From NCBI GenBank assembly GCA_963753725.1, contig CAVWDI010000001.1, positions 744,001 through 808,000 on the forward strand: a stretch of DNA of 64,000 nt. The letters are read 5' to 3'. Position numbers and translations under genes: made by a program. Below the pieces are notes generated by a model. That model saw nothing but the letters and a program-made list of their open reading frames with translations. It was not told the DNA's origin and made no database searches. The DNA is from CAVWDI01 sp963753725. GTDB taxonomy: Bacteria; Chloroflexota; Anaerolineae; Anaerolineales; UBA4823. Within the stretch, counting starts at the first letter, position 1; each line of letters starts with the position of its first letter. Positions 55,595 through 64,000 of this stretch are shown here, one piece after another.

Positions 55595-56630
55595 ATGAAC
55601 GATTTACTCCCCATTGGAAAATTGCCGGTAGAACTCCTGGGCAGTCTGCTGGATAAAATACCAATCACCGATCCACGGATCATACTGGGACCGGGAATTG
55701 GTATGGATTGTACAGTGATCGATGTTGGTTCTTCTCTGTTAGTTATGAAGACGGACCCGATCACTTTTACTTCAAAGAATATCGGCTGGTATGCAGTAAA
55801 TATCAATGCCAACGATATCGCTACGACAGCCGCTGTACCCCTATGGATGTTGGCCACCCTGCTCCTGCCTGAATCGAGTACCACATCGGATTTGGTCGAA
55901 CAAATATTCGATCAATTAATAAAATCTTGTACAGAGATTGGTATTACATTGGTCGGTGGGCACACTGAAGTAACGCATGGTATCGACCGCCCAATATTGA
56001 TCGGCACCATGATCGGTGAGGTTAGCAAAGATAAATTGGTTACTCCACAGGGCGCAGTTCCAGGTGACCGCATCCTGCTGACCAAGGGAATTCCAATCGA
56101 GGCGGTAAGCATTTTGGCTAGAGAATTCGAAAGTGAGCTGTCAACTGTTATTAGTGAAGATGGTATCGCTGAAGCAAAAGAATACATAAAAAATCCGGGG
56201 ATTAGTGTCCTTCGAGACGCTCAAATCGCGGTTAAGTCAGGTACGGTGCACGCGATGCACGATCCTACTGAGGGTGGACTACTGGCTGCATTGTGGGAAC
56301 TTTCTGACGCCAGCAGCCAATCATTAATGGTTGATACTGGAAAAATCCTGATCCCAGAGCTTGCAAAAAAGATATGCCGTGCACTCAACATCGATCCTCT
56401 AGGAGCGATTGCTTCAGGCGCCTTACTGCTGGCCGCGCCCACCCGAAGATTCCAAAAATATTCAAAGCGGACTTCGATCTGCGAACATCCCGTGTGAAGA
56501 TATTGGCTGTATAAGAGCAGGTATAGAAACTGGGGTTGGTTTGGATAGAGGTGTTTTCTCAGAAACAAAATCCGGGATACAAAAACTAGATCGTCCCAAA
56601 AGGGATGAAATCACCAAACTGTTTTCATAG
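55595..56630 (+). CDS. AIR-synthase / HypE-like ATP-binding protein, reading frame broken
   Basis: About 344 residues after repair. The PurM/HypE/SelD fold shows in GPGIGMDCTVIDVG, KTDPITF, YAVNINANDIATTAAVPLWM and the ATP site GGHTEVTHG, HDPTEGGLLAALWEL. Deleting one C near 56438-56444 joins LLLAAP to PEDSKNIQSGLRSANIPCED. No hydrogenase maturation genes (hypABCDF) are present, so a HypE role is not supported. It is probably an ATP-dependent enzyme linked to the adenosine-kinase-like neighbour. The start is ATG 55595 with AGG upstream. Confidence 0.82.
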
Positions 56631-56760
56631 TTATTGATGAAAAAGTAATTCTATCAAGAATAGCGTTGAATTAGGTAATATTCCACTTTTAAGATAGAAT
56701 TAAGCACATAAGTTTTTCCACGTTTGAAAAGGGTATTACACAAGGTATTTGTGAGGATCA

Positions 56761-57651
56761 ATGGAAGTAAATACTGCGGACATTTCATTTCTAAGAAAAC
56801 AGATTATAAATGATATTTTTCGCGGACTTGGTCCCAGGGCACAGGGATTCCCCAGAAAAATAATGTGGCCGATTGTGTGGCCGCCCGCTCATGAATTCTC
56901 TAAACTTGCTGCCCACTTTGATGAATTTGTCGAGCAGTATGGCAACCTGTGTGATGCCATGCGGCAAATCCTACCGAGATTTGTTTCTGATGTTAATGTA
57001 TCAGGAGCCGCGCACGTCCCGAATGATGGTCCATTGCTCATCGTATCAAACCACCCGGGCACCTTTGATGAATTGGTGATCGCCTCAAATCTGCCGCGTA
57101 AAGACTTAAAAATTGTCGCTGAAGGTTTTCCTTTTCTGAGTAATCTCCCAAATACGAGAGAACATTTAATTTTTATCAACCAGAATTTACATGAGAGAGT
57201 ATTCGCAATACGGGATATCATCCGGCGGCTGGAAGAAGGTCTCTCCCTGTTGATTTTTCCCAGTGGAACCCTGGAACCCGACCCGGCAATATTGCCTGGT
57301 GCTGAAGATTCTTTGAGCAGTTGGTCGCACAGCCTGGACTTGATTCTGCGAAAGGTTCCTCAAACCCAGGTTCAGGTTACGATTGTCAGTGGTGTACTTT
57401 CTAAATCCGCCTTAAATCATCCATTCTCGAAATTATTCAAAGACATAAAACAAAGACAACGAGTCGCTGAAGCAATACAAATAATGCAGCAGTTGTTTTC
57501 ACCAGGAAAGTACAATCTGGTTCCAAATTTGACGTTTGAAAAACCATTCACTTTGGACGACAGTTTAGTTGACAAAAACAAAAAATCCCCAATGTGGGAT
57601 TCCATCACTCAAAAAGCGAAAACATTGCTTGAATATCATTACCAGATATAA
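56761..57651 (+). CDS. Acyltransferase of the PlsC (1-acylglycerol-3-phosphate) family
   Basis: 296 residues. The acyltransferase block has the catalytic NHPGTFDE (H-x4-D) near 100-107, and later LLIFPSGTLEPDPA, the substrate-binding motif. It probably acylates a lyso-phospholipid or related alcohol. No clear membrane helix is seen. A 130-nt gap separates it from the AIR-synthase-like gene. Confidence 0.85.
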   Translation: MEVNTADISFLRKQIINDIFRGLGPRAQGFPRKIMWPIVWPPAHEFSKLAAHFDEFVEQYGNLCDAMRQILPRFVSDVNVSGAAHVPNDGPLLIVSNHPGTFDELVIASNLPRKDLKIVAEGFPFLSNLPNTREHLIFINQNLHERVFAIRDIIRRLEEGLSLLIFPSGTLEPDPAILPGAEDSLSSWSHSLDLILRKVPQTQVQVTIVSGVLSKSALNHPFSKLFKDIKQRQRVAEAIQIMQQLFSPGKYNLVPNLTFEKPFTLDDSLVDKNKKSPMWDSITQKAKTLLEYHYQI

Positions 57652-57774
57652 GATAGACGTCAATCCTGATTTTTGAGTAATGTATAATAAGCCCCCTTGT
57701 TAGCAGACATCACTAGTAAAACTTATACAGCACGTGTGTATTTTCGTAATTTATAAAAGGAACTGTTGTTAATT

Positions 57775-58137
57775 ATGAGCCAAACAATTTTTGAACGAAA
57801 TGGTGGATTTTCAAGCGTTAGTAAGGTTGTGATGAGTTTCTATGAAAAAATCCTTGCTTCACCGGTGACAAATCCATTTTTCGAAAATTCAGATATGAAA
57901 ACCCTGATCGACCACCAGACAAAATTCATCGCTTCTATGATGGGAGGTCCAGCCAGCTACACAAACGATCACTTGGAACGCGTGCATGCCCATCTCGGCA
58001 TCAATGAAGCCGCCTTCCTTGAAACTGTAGAAATGCTCGAGGAGACTTTGGAAGATTTTGACATGGCAGATGATGACATCGAACAGGTAAAAGACGAAGT
58101 TATGAGCCGAAGGAATTTCATCGTTACAAAGAGTTAA
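57775..58137 (+). CDS. Truncated haemoglobin, group 1
   Basis: 120 residues from the ATG at 57775 (MSQTIFERNGGFSSVSKVVM). Hallmarks of the 2-on-2 globin are FYEKILASPVTNPFFE with the B10 Tyr region, GGPASYTNDHLERVHAHLGI with the proximal His, and a helical C-terminus. It binds O2 or NO at haem. The stop is 2 nt before the cyclase gene, so the two are probably one operon with a gas- or redox-related signal. Confidence 0.9.
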   Translation: MSQTIFERNGGFSSVSKVVMSFYEKILASPVTNPFFENSDMKTLIDHQTKFIASMMGGPASYTNDHLERVHAHLGINEAAFLETVEMLEETLEDFDMADDDIEQVKDEVMSRRNFIVTKS

Positions 58138-58139
58138 TT

Positions 58140-59216
58140 ATGGCAGAAGTGGGCAAAAACGAATCTGCATATTTATTAGACAGGGATACTCTTAGGCAGT
58201 TAACGCAATCTCTTGGTGTTGGAGTCGCACTGGTTGAACTTGAAGGTTGGGAAGTGGTTTTTGAAAACGCCAATTTCTTCAAGTGGTTTCCCCCAGAGAG
58301 CGATGCCGACGACCCCTTGACTGCAAGACTGATTGGATTTAAGAGAATAGCGCTGTCTCCCGTATACAAAAGGGACGCACCTATAGCTATGAAACAGAAA
58401 CGGAGACAGGCGGACGCAGCGCTCCCATCTCCGTGGAAATTCGGCCATTATCCGATAAATCTTCTGATCTGATTGTCATAGAATGCCGCGATATTTCGAA
58501 ACAGAAGCAAGTCGAATACATGCTCGAAATCATATTCCAAAATTTCTGAGAAGAACGCCAGGGAATTGGAACGCGAGAAAGAACGCGCCGAGAAACTGCT
58601 TCTGAACATCATGCCCAAATCTGTCTATGAAGAGATGAAGGACTACGGCACAGTCACCCCCCAATTATTTACTGATGCAACCATCCTGCTGCTTGATTTC
58701 GTTGGTCACACCGAAAAAGATATTTCGCGCGATCCAGCCGCCTTGGTCACCGAACTGAACGACATATTCAATGTTTTTGACCGCATAACGGGAATGTTCG
58801 ACTGTGAACGGATCAGAACCGTGGGAGATTCATATATGGCGGTCTCCGGATTGCCGGATGCTACTCCAGACCATGCGCATAATATCGCAAAGGTTGCTTT
58901 ACGCATGCTGCGCTATATCGAAAAACGCAACTCAGCCCATCTGGAATCATGGCACTGCCGGATTGGTATTAACTCCGGACCCGTGGTCGGCTCACTTGTA
59001 GGAGTGCAGAAGTATGTATACGACATATTTGGGCCGGGGGTGAACCTGGCATCTCGTATGGAGACCACTTCCGAACCAATGCGGATTAACTTGAACGAGG
59101 ATACTTACCAGCTGATCAAAGACGATTTCGAGTGTACTGAGCGGGGTGAATTCGAAATCAAGGGTTTCGGCGAATTAAACCTATACTTCCTGGAACGTGA
59201 ACTGCCGCGCGTATAA
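58140..59216 (+). CDS. PAS domain plus class III adenylate/guanylate cyclase, frame broken twice
   Basis: About 358 residues after repair. A PAS-like sensor (VGVALVELEGWEVVFENANF, then SVEIRPLSDKSSDLIVIECR) is followed by a signalling helix (ARELEREKERAEKLLLNIMP) and the cyclase domain. The cyclase shows the metal Asp in LLLDFVGHT, RTVGDSYMAVSGLP and FGPGVNLASRMETT. A base is missing near 58340-58344 and one A is extra at 58527-58529. It is adjacent to the globin gene, which could act as its gas sensor. The product, cAMP or cGMP, is not certain. Confidence 0.83.
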
Positions 59217-59748
59217 ATATATTGGTATGTCATAATGCGGTGGAAAATCAGATAAGTAAAAATTTCCCGGCAGAAATTTATGAATGTCCCCATGGTTTTT
59301 TATGTGCCCTGGGGATTTTTTTACATATGTTCATGCGTATCTAAAATCAGGAATTCTCTCTATTCACCTCATCGTATACATATTGATATAATTTTAATCA
59401 ACCTGAAACCCTAATATTACCAATCATATTTCTGAATTCATTGTTTGGTGCTGATGATATTCCACCGGCTTGATACACCTCTCGAGGACGAATTGGAGCT
59501 CGAACTGGCGCTGTGGTTAGCACATGCCAAACAGGACGAAACTTATGTCTTAAAGGTAATAGCAGAGCACATGCTGGGGACATAATACGTTTAGATATCC
59601 TCTGGAATCAAGAGCGAAATTGAACCTGGCTCTCGCTGAGACCAGGCGTTGAGCGTTGCTTTTTCACCAAATGGGGACCAGATAGCTGTAGGATCAAGTT
59701 GGGGAGGTATACAACTCTGGAGCTATCCCACCCCTTAAATCATCGACC
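59217..59748. other. Gene-poor stretch with coding remnants
   Basis: After the terminator at 59287-59322 there is no complete gene, but two short coding traces stand out on the plus strand. One is a 43-codon frame at 59454-59585 (MIFHRLDTPLEDELELELAL..., ending HMLGT). The other is a WD40-like blade, about 59652-59742 (ALSVAFSPNGDQIAVGSSWG, then QLW), that ends in a TAA. Both look like remains of a decayed protein. Confidence 0.5.
59287..59322 (+). terminator. Intrinsic terminator after the cyclase gene
   Basis: TCCCCA (59287-59292) pairs with TGGGGA (59310-59315) and is followed by seven Ts. The loop is 17 nt. It closes the globin/cyclase operon. Confidence 0.75.
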
Positions 59749-60501
59749 TTACAATTGTTCCAGGCGTAATTTTTCGTCCAACCGCACTGCAAAACGTTCT
59801 ACCTGTTCGCCCGACAGATAATTAGGACCCCCATAGGACTTCGTACCCAGCAGGATCCAAGCCCATTTATCAGCGATTAAAGAAATATTGAGTGCTTCCT
59901 GAGCCGAACTTCCCAAAGCCACCAGACCATAATTCACCATCAACATAGTTTTCGGAGTGGCTCCATACTTCCCTTGGTGAACTTCGAGCGAATTACGCAC
60001 CGCTTTGGCCAGTGCAAATCCTGGGTCAACATAGGGGACTACCGCCGGCGCTATCCCACAAATAGGAATAGGCTCCGGAAAAATATGTTGTAAGAAGGGC
60101 TCGGCTCCTGCAGTACTGCATAGGATGGACAAAACCGAAGTTGGATGGGTGTGTGCGATGAACTTTGCGTCGGTATCCTGCAAACAAATGGCATGTAAAA
60201 ATGTCTCGATGGATGGCTGCTTCATATTTGCATCAACCAGGGATTCCTTCAAACCAGAAGCGATCTGTTCTTCGGATGGATCCTCCATATCTACAATATC
60301 CATCACAACCTCAAATCGTACCCGGCTAAATCCTTCCGAGGTAATCGTCGCCATATTGCTGCCGGAGGCTTTTACCCAAAAAGTCCCATCACCATTATCC
60401 GCACTCAGGTTCCCTTCTCCTAAAATTACCAGATGCCTATCTTCAATCCCCAATTCATGGGACAGTTCCAATAATTCATTTAAAATCGCATCACTACTCA
60501 T
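59749..60501 (-). CDS. Class II aldolase/adducin family protein
   Basis: 250 residues. GEGNLSADNGDGTFWVKASG contains the substrate-binding loop, and HTHPTSVLSILCS holds the zinc His pair. A Glu and a further His normally complete the site. Members include L-fuculose-phosphate aldolase and ribulose-phosphate 4-epimerase; the substrate cannot be assigned. It lies at the end of a PTS gene set, so a sugar phosphate brought in by that system is likely. AGGAA precedes the ATG. Confidence 0.85.
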   Translation of the reverse strand: MSSDAILNELLELSHELGIEDRHLVILGEGNLSADNGDGTFWVKASGSNMATITSEGFSRVRFEVVMDIVDMEDPSEEQIASGLKESLVDANMKQPSIETFLHAICLQDTDAKFIAHTHPTSVLSILCSTAGAEPFLQHIFPEPIPICGIAPAVVPYVDPGFALAKAVRNSLEVHQGKYGATPKTMLMVNYGLVALGSSAQEALNISLIADKWAWILLGTKSYGGPNYLSGEQVERFAVRLDEKLRLEQL

Positions 60502-60512
60502 TGTAAATTCCT

Positions 60513-60893
60513 TTAATCAATATTTGCTTGTATTACACAAATAAACCCTAACGATTTCTCACCAATATTCGTAAACTGGTGCAGGTCGTTTCCAGCCACA
60601 TACACGCTGTCCATCGGTCCTACAGTAATAAATTCCTCATTCAACTGCACCTTGGCTTCACCGTGCAGGATGACTACCCCATGATCATGAGGGTGTCTTT
60701 CAAGCCGGCTGCTGCACCCCAGTTCGAGCTGAAAATAACGGATAACATAATTGGGTGCATTGTCTTTTGGGCCAACCAGTACCCGCTTTACAACTCCCTT
60801 AAAATCTTCAGTATCATACCTTTCCGGGATTACGCCTTCCCATTCATATTCTTCATTTTCTGTCGAGCCAATAAAGCGGTGTAATGTTCCCAT
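60513..60893 (-). CDS. Cupin domain protein
   Basis: 126 residues. The cupin metal motif appears as ERHPHDHGVVILHGEAKVQL (H-x-H...) with later GNDLHQFTNIGEKSLGF. The ATG at 60893 is 7 nt after GGAGGA; the earlier ATG at 60899 sits too close to it. The metal-bound small-molecule function is unknown. It could be a sugar isomerase or a sensor in the aldolase/PTS cluster. Confidence 0.82.
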   Translation of the reverse strand: MGTLHRFIGSTENEEYEWEGVIPERYDTEDFKGVVKRVLVGPKDNAPNYVIRYFQLELGCSSRLERHPHDHGVVILHGEAKVQLNEEFITVGPMDSVYVAGNDLHQFTNIGEKSLGFICVIQANID

Positions 60894-60946
60894 TTTCATT
60901 TCCTCCTAAATTAAGTAATTTCTGTATAAGCAAAAATAAAGACAAT

Positions 60947-62662
60947 TTAATCCAGCGCTGACTTTAAAAAGTCTTTAACTTCAGCAGTTGAAGGTAATTC
61001 TAATGCTTGCGAAGCAATTTGAGTGCACTGCTTTTTATTCAACCTACGAATAACCTGCTTGACCACCGGAATCGAAGTGGGCGCCATACTGAACTCATCC
61101 AAGCCCAGACCCAGCAAAAATGGTGTTGCTGTAGGATCACCAGCCATTTCGCCGCATAACCCGACCCATTTCCCATTTTCATGCGCGTTTTTGATTGTCA
61201 ATGCAATGAGTTTGAGAACAGCCGGGTGGAATGGGCTGGCAAGTTCAGCTACACGTTCATTCGTACGATCGACAGCCAGGGTATATTGGGTTAAATCATT
61301 GGTGCCTATGCTGAAGAAATCAACGTGTTTTGAGATATGCTCTACCAGTAATGCCGCGGAAGGCACCTCGACCATAATGCCAAACTGTACATTTTCAGCG
61401 TACGGCTGACCCTCCTGCATCAGGTTTTGGATCAATTCATCTAAGAGCTTTCGTGCCTGTATCACTTCCTCAATATTGGAAACAAGCGGGATCATAATCC
61501 GTAAGTCACTATTTACACCGGCCTGTAATAACGCACGCATCTGGTGCTGCAGAACTTCAGGTCGTTCGCTGATCATCCTGATTGCACGCCAGCCCAGAAA
61601 TGGATTTGGTTCATCACTCAAACCCAAATAATCGACCTCTTTATCACCACCAATATCCAAAGTCCGCACTACCAGCGGTCGGTCTCCCATTACCTCAAAA
61701 ATATCTTGATACGCCTGAACCTGTTCCTTTTCAGTCGGTATGGTTTGGCGGTTCATGTATAAAAATTCTGTTCGCAAAAGGCCAATACCCTCCGCGCCGT
61801 ATTCAAGCGCCTGTTTTGCATCTTCGAAGTTTCCGATATTCGCCACAATCTCAACGGTTACTCCATCCAGCGTTACCGCCGGCTGATCGGCGCAAGACAG
61901 TTGTACCTGCCATTCGGACTGCCATGTTTGCATTTTATCCCTGGCAGTTTTTATCTCATCATCAGATGGATCGATGACCAGTTCTCCCTGCATGCCGTCC
62001 AAAACTATCATTTGACAATTCGCAATGTCATCAAGTTCAAAGGGTACACTTACTGCAGCAGGTACACCAAGACTGCGAGCTAAAATTGCAGTATGCGAAG
62101 TGGGTCCTCCTCTCCTGGTGCACAAACCGAGGATCTTTTCACGGTCGAATTGGACGGTGTCGGACGGCGTCAAATCGTCTGCAGAGATAATAACTGGCTC
62201 GTGAGGTAATTCCGTTGACTGCGCATCAACTCCTGACAGACAGTAAATAATTCTCCTACCGACATCCCGAATGTCCTGGGCACGCGCCTGGAAGTATTCA
62301 TCTTTCAGCGCTCCCATCTCAGCCGCATAACTTTCGACAACCTGATCGACCGCTGCTTCCGCGTTTATTCGTTTTCCGTTTATTAAATTCTGGATTGAAT
62401 TGATTAATTCAGGATCATCCAGGAACATCTTGTGCGCTTCAAAGATAGCGGCTTCTTCAGATCCGATCTCAACCAGGGTTTTTTGGCATAAGAATTCCAG
62501 CTGGTCTTTTGCAGAGACCAGCGCTTCATCCAAACGTGATACTTCTTCATCCGGATTTTGGTATTCCAACCTTTCGATTTCTACTTCAACCGGACGGTAA
62601 ACCCAACCAGGTCCGATTGCAATTCCCGGGGATGCGCCGATACCTTGTAAATATATACTCAC
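60947..62662 (-). CDS. ptsI: Phosphoenolpyruvate-protein phosphotransferase (PTS enzyme I)
   Basis: Transfers phosphate from PEP to HPr. About 571 residues from the GTG at 62662, which has GGGA 8 nt upstream. It contains the phosphorylated His motif GGPTSHTAILARSLGVPA (near 183-200), the PEP-binding GAEGIGLLRTEFLYMNR and CGEMAGDPTATPFLLGLG. An earlier TTG at 62677 is possible. It overlaps or abuts ptsH, so the two are co-expressed. Confidence 0.95.
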   Translation of the reverse strand: MSIYLQGIGASPGIAIGPGWVYRPVEVEIERLEYQNPDEEVSRLDEALVSAKDQLEFLCQKTLVEIGSEEAAIFEAHKMFLDDPELINSIQNLINGKRINAEAAVDQVVESYAAEMGALKDEYFQARAQDIRDVGRRIIYCLSGVDAQSTELPHEPVIISADDLTPSDTVQFDREKILGLCTRRGGPTSHTAILARSLGVPAAVSVPFELDDIANCQMIVLDGMQGELVIDPSDDEIKTARDKMQTWQSEWQVQLSCADQPAVTLDGVTVEIVANIGNFEDAKQALEYGAEGIGLLRTEFLYMNRQTIPTEKEQVQAYQDIFEVMGDRPLVVRTLDIGGDKEVDYLGLSDEPNPFLGWRAIRMISERPEVLQHQMRALLQAGVNSDLRIMIPLVSNIEEVIQARKLLDELIQNLMQEGQPYAENVQFGIMVEVPSAALLVEHISKHVDFFSIGTNDLTQYTLAVDRTNERVAELASPFHPAVLKLIALTIKNAHENGKWVGLCGEMAGDPTATPFLLGLGLDEFSMAPTSIPVVKQVIRRLNKKQCTQIASQALELPSTAEVKDFLKSALD

Positions 62663-62667
62663 ACTTA

Positions 62668-62940
62668 CTATTCCCAAAAATTATTTTCCACCAAATTTTT
62701 AATCGCCTGCAATGCTTCGTCCGCCTTTTCTCCCTCCGCATCGATGCGGATATGGTGGTTTTGATTTACTCCTAAAGTTAACACGCTCAAAATGCTCTTG
62801 GCGTTTTTTGGTTCCCCAGCCTCAGTTAAATTACATACCTGAATATCGCAAGGGAACGAAGATGCAGTTTTGACAAACTCGGCTGCCGGTCTTGCATGCA
62901 GACCGACAGAATGAGTTACAACGAGCTCGATGTTGGGCAT
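62668..62940 (-). CDS. ptsH: Phosphocarrier protein HPr
   Basis: 90 residues. GLHARPA near residues 13-19 carries the phosphorylated His15, and AKSILSVLTLGV contains the Ser46-equivalent position. It passes phosphate from enzyme I to the sugar-specific EIIA. GGAGG lies 8 nt before the ATG. No HPr kinase is visible, so Ser-phosphorylation cannot be claimed. Confidence 0.94.
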   Translation of the reverse strand: MPNIELVVTHSVGLHARPAAEFVKTASSFPCDIQVCNLTEAGEPKNAKSILSVLTLGVNQNHHIRIDAEGEKADEALQAIKNLVENNFWE

Positions 62941-62965
62941 TACTAAACCTCCGCTGATGTAAAGA

Positions 62966-63361
62966 TCAATGTTTTTGGTAATCGATTAATGTATCTGCAA
63001 GAATATCGTTCGTATACAGTTTTTGTAAATTTGCTTCTTTTTTTAAATATAGCCGAAAACTCCCGGGAGGCGTGATGGTTGGAAAATATGTTGAATCAAT
63101 ACCTGCCTCCCATGGGATATCTATTTTCTTTAAGGCTGCACTCAGCTGCTTTGGATTTCTACTCTTCAGTTGGTTTCCGTGATCTATATTCAGTTTGAAT
63201 ACTACCGTTTCCAATACCCGTCCATAATTCCGGCGGCTGACCAGGATAAACACAAAATAAAGCAAAATAATGCCATTAATAATCAGGCTGTACTCGAGAT
63301 AAAAATCCAATATACGCCCACCTGCGTCGCCAATAAATGAACGAATGACAATATCGAACAT
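62966..63361 (-). CDS. Unknown protein with N-terminal membrane helix
   Basis: 131 residues. A hydrophobic segment at about 28-46 (YSLIINGIILLYFVFILVSR) is followed by a basic, soluble C-terminal region. I do not recognise it. It lies between the PTS permease and HPr genes in the same direction, which suggests a role with that transport system, for example as an anchor or regulator. Confidence 0.65.
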   Translation of the reverse strand: MFDIVIRSFIGDAGGRILDFYLEYSLIINGIILLYFVFILVSRRNYGRVLETVVFKLNIDHGNQLKSRNPKQLSAALKKIDIPWEAGIDSTYFPTITPPGSFRLYLKKEANLQKLYTNDILADTLIDYQKH

Positions 63362-63444
63362 GCAGATTCACCTTTCAAGCAAGGGGCGGTCATTAACTGA
63401 CCGCCCCGTTGAACAGGAACTAATAAATTTTCAGGTCGCCGAAG

Positions 63445-64000
63445 TTAATCCGCCGCCGCAGCTTCAACTTCCTCTAAAACATCTTCCTCACTCTCACGCG
63501 GGGGAGCGCCAGCAAGCTCTTCCCACTTGTCCGGGCTTCGCAGATAGAAGAACCAGACCACCGCAAGAAGGGCTGCGAGCACAAACAGGAAAAACGGAGA
63601 GATTTCGGATAGACGGGCGAAGATGAAAGGCGGCCACAGGAAACCATCACCGATGCTGGTGATCTGTAGGGCTCCTTCCGGAAATTCAAAGCCGGCATCC
63701 GCTGCCGCTCCAGTGAAAAATGGAGCCATATTGGTCGCCATCCAGAAACCGAGCATCAGCTCCAACACCCCTGCTATCCACATGCGAAAAATGTTACCCT
63801 TCATCAGCGGAGCGAACAACGCTACCACGAAGGGGATGACTGCCAGGTCGGCAAACAGCAGCACCTGGTTACCAGGCAAGATCAGGCTTAGAAGAATTGC
63901 AGTCGGCACCAGCAGCAGAGCGGTTGAAATCGCAAATTCATGACCAATTAAGATCGCGGAATCCAGACCAATATAAATTTCTCTACCAGTGGCGCGTCTT
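63445..64000 (-). CDS. PTS permease EIIC, galactitol (GatC) type, N-terminus beyond the window
   Basis: The minus-strand frame is open to the right edge and reads EIYIGLDSAILIGHEFAIST, then LLVPTAILLSLILPGNQVL, LFADLAVIPFVVALFAPLMK and GNIFR. This matches the C-terminal half of GatC-family galactitol permeases. Several membrane helices follow, then an acidic Ala-rich tail. It imports and phosphorylates a sugar alcohol with EIIA/EIIB, which would lie further right. It is more GC-rich than the local average. Confidence 0.82.
   Translation of the reverse strand, partial: RRATGREIYIGLDSAILIGHEFAISTALLLVPTAILLSLILPGNQVLLFADLAVIPFVVALFAPLMKGNIFRMWIAGVLELMLGFWMATNMAPFFTGAAADAGFEFPEGALQITSIGDGFLWPPFIFARLSEISPFFLFVLAALLAVVWFFYLRSPDKWEELAGAPPRESEEDVLEEVEAAAAD

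Noticed and set aside
55595..56630. Hydrogenase maturation protein HypE or selenophosphate synthase SelD
   Set aside because: No hyp, hydrogenase or selenocysteine genes nearby, and the diagnostic C-terminal Cys of HypE is not seen.
2245..59216. Programmed +1 frameshifting as an explanation for the broken genes
   Set aside because: The sites have different sequence contexts, no common slippery motif or stop codon is seen, and one event in the cyclase is a missing base. Assembly error explains them more simply.
1..64000. tRNA, rRNA, tmRNA, RNase P RNA or insertion sequences
   Set aside because: I looked for their conserved sequence marks and for transposase-like frames and found none.

Overview
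The window is bacterial, about 45% GC, and carries no rRNA, tRNA, CRISPR array or insertion sequence that I can see. The proteins fit Chloroflexota best, probably an Anaerolineae-type bacterium. The reasons are a Thr/Pro-rich lipoprotein linker, zinc-binding forms of S4, S14, L24 and L36, an S12 with a Firmicutes-like insertion, a translin homologue, and a run of 2-oxoacid:acceptor oxidoreductase genes. This assignment is inference from family resemblance; no search was run.

Layout. (1) 1-1180: start of the division/cell-wall cluster on the minus strand (mraZ-rsmH), with a promoter and a three-box MraZ operator. (2) 1141-2238: 1.1 kb of AT-rich DNA without a gene. (3) 2245-7196: recX and rny on plus, an MBL-fold hydrolase on minus, a small membrane protein, and a tetrapyrrole-methylase/MazG fusion. 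(4) 7304-32989: a 26-kb minus-strand superoperon read rpoB - rpsL - rpsG - fusA - tuf - S10/spc/alpha genes - truA - rplM - rpsI. It lacks rpoC after rpoB and infA between map and rpmJ, and ends in a strong hairpin terminator. (5) 33282-38882: era on plus, then a minus-strand ECF sigma / zinc-finger anti-sigma / bactofilin-like operon under its own ECF-type promoter, and two NAD(P)-dependent dehydrogenases. (6) 39108-46554: plus-strand genes for a lipoprotein, an orphan DNA methyltransferase, SSB, a DUF3467 protein, a translin-family protein, a membrane-anchored Cas4-like nuclease split in two, NAD kinase and RecN. (7) 46606-48500: NUDIX hydrolase and a second ECF sigma/anti-sigma pair on minus. 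(8) 48563-59216: a promoter-terminator unit that looks like a small RNA or riboswitch, then malic enzyme, a thioredoxin-reductase-fold flavoprotein without the redox cysteines, 2-oxoacid oxidoreductase subunits, adenosine-specific kinase, an AIR-synthase-like protein, an acyltransferase, a truncated globin and a class III nucleotide cyclase. (9) 59749-64000: class II aldolase, cupin, PTS enzyme I, HPr, an unknown protein and a galactitol-type PTS permease, all on minus.

The most important caution is that at least eleven genes, many essential (rpoB twice, fusA, rpsC, rplQ, rny, era), have a broken reading frame. Nearly every break is repaired by removing one base, usually from a run of two to four identical bases. 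The cyclase gene also lacks one base. I read these as residual sequencing or assembly indels rather than biology. The full-length gene is annotated in each case and the break located. The apparent fusion of a zinc-finger membrane protein to RecN may come from the same kind of error.
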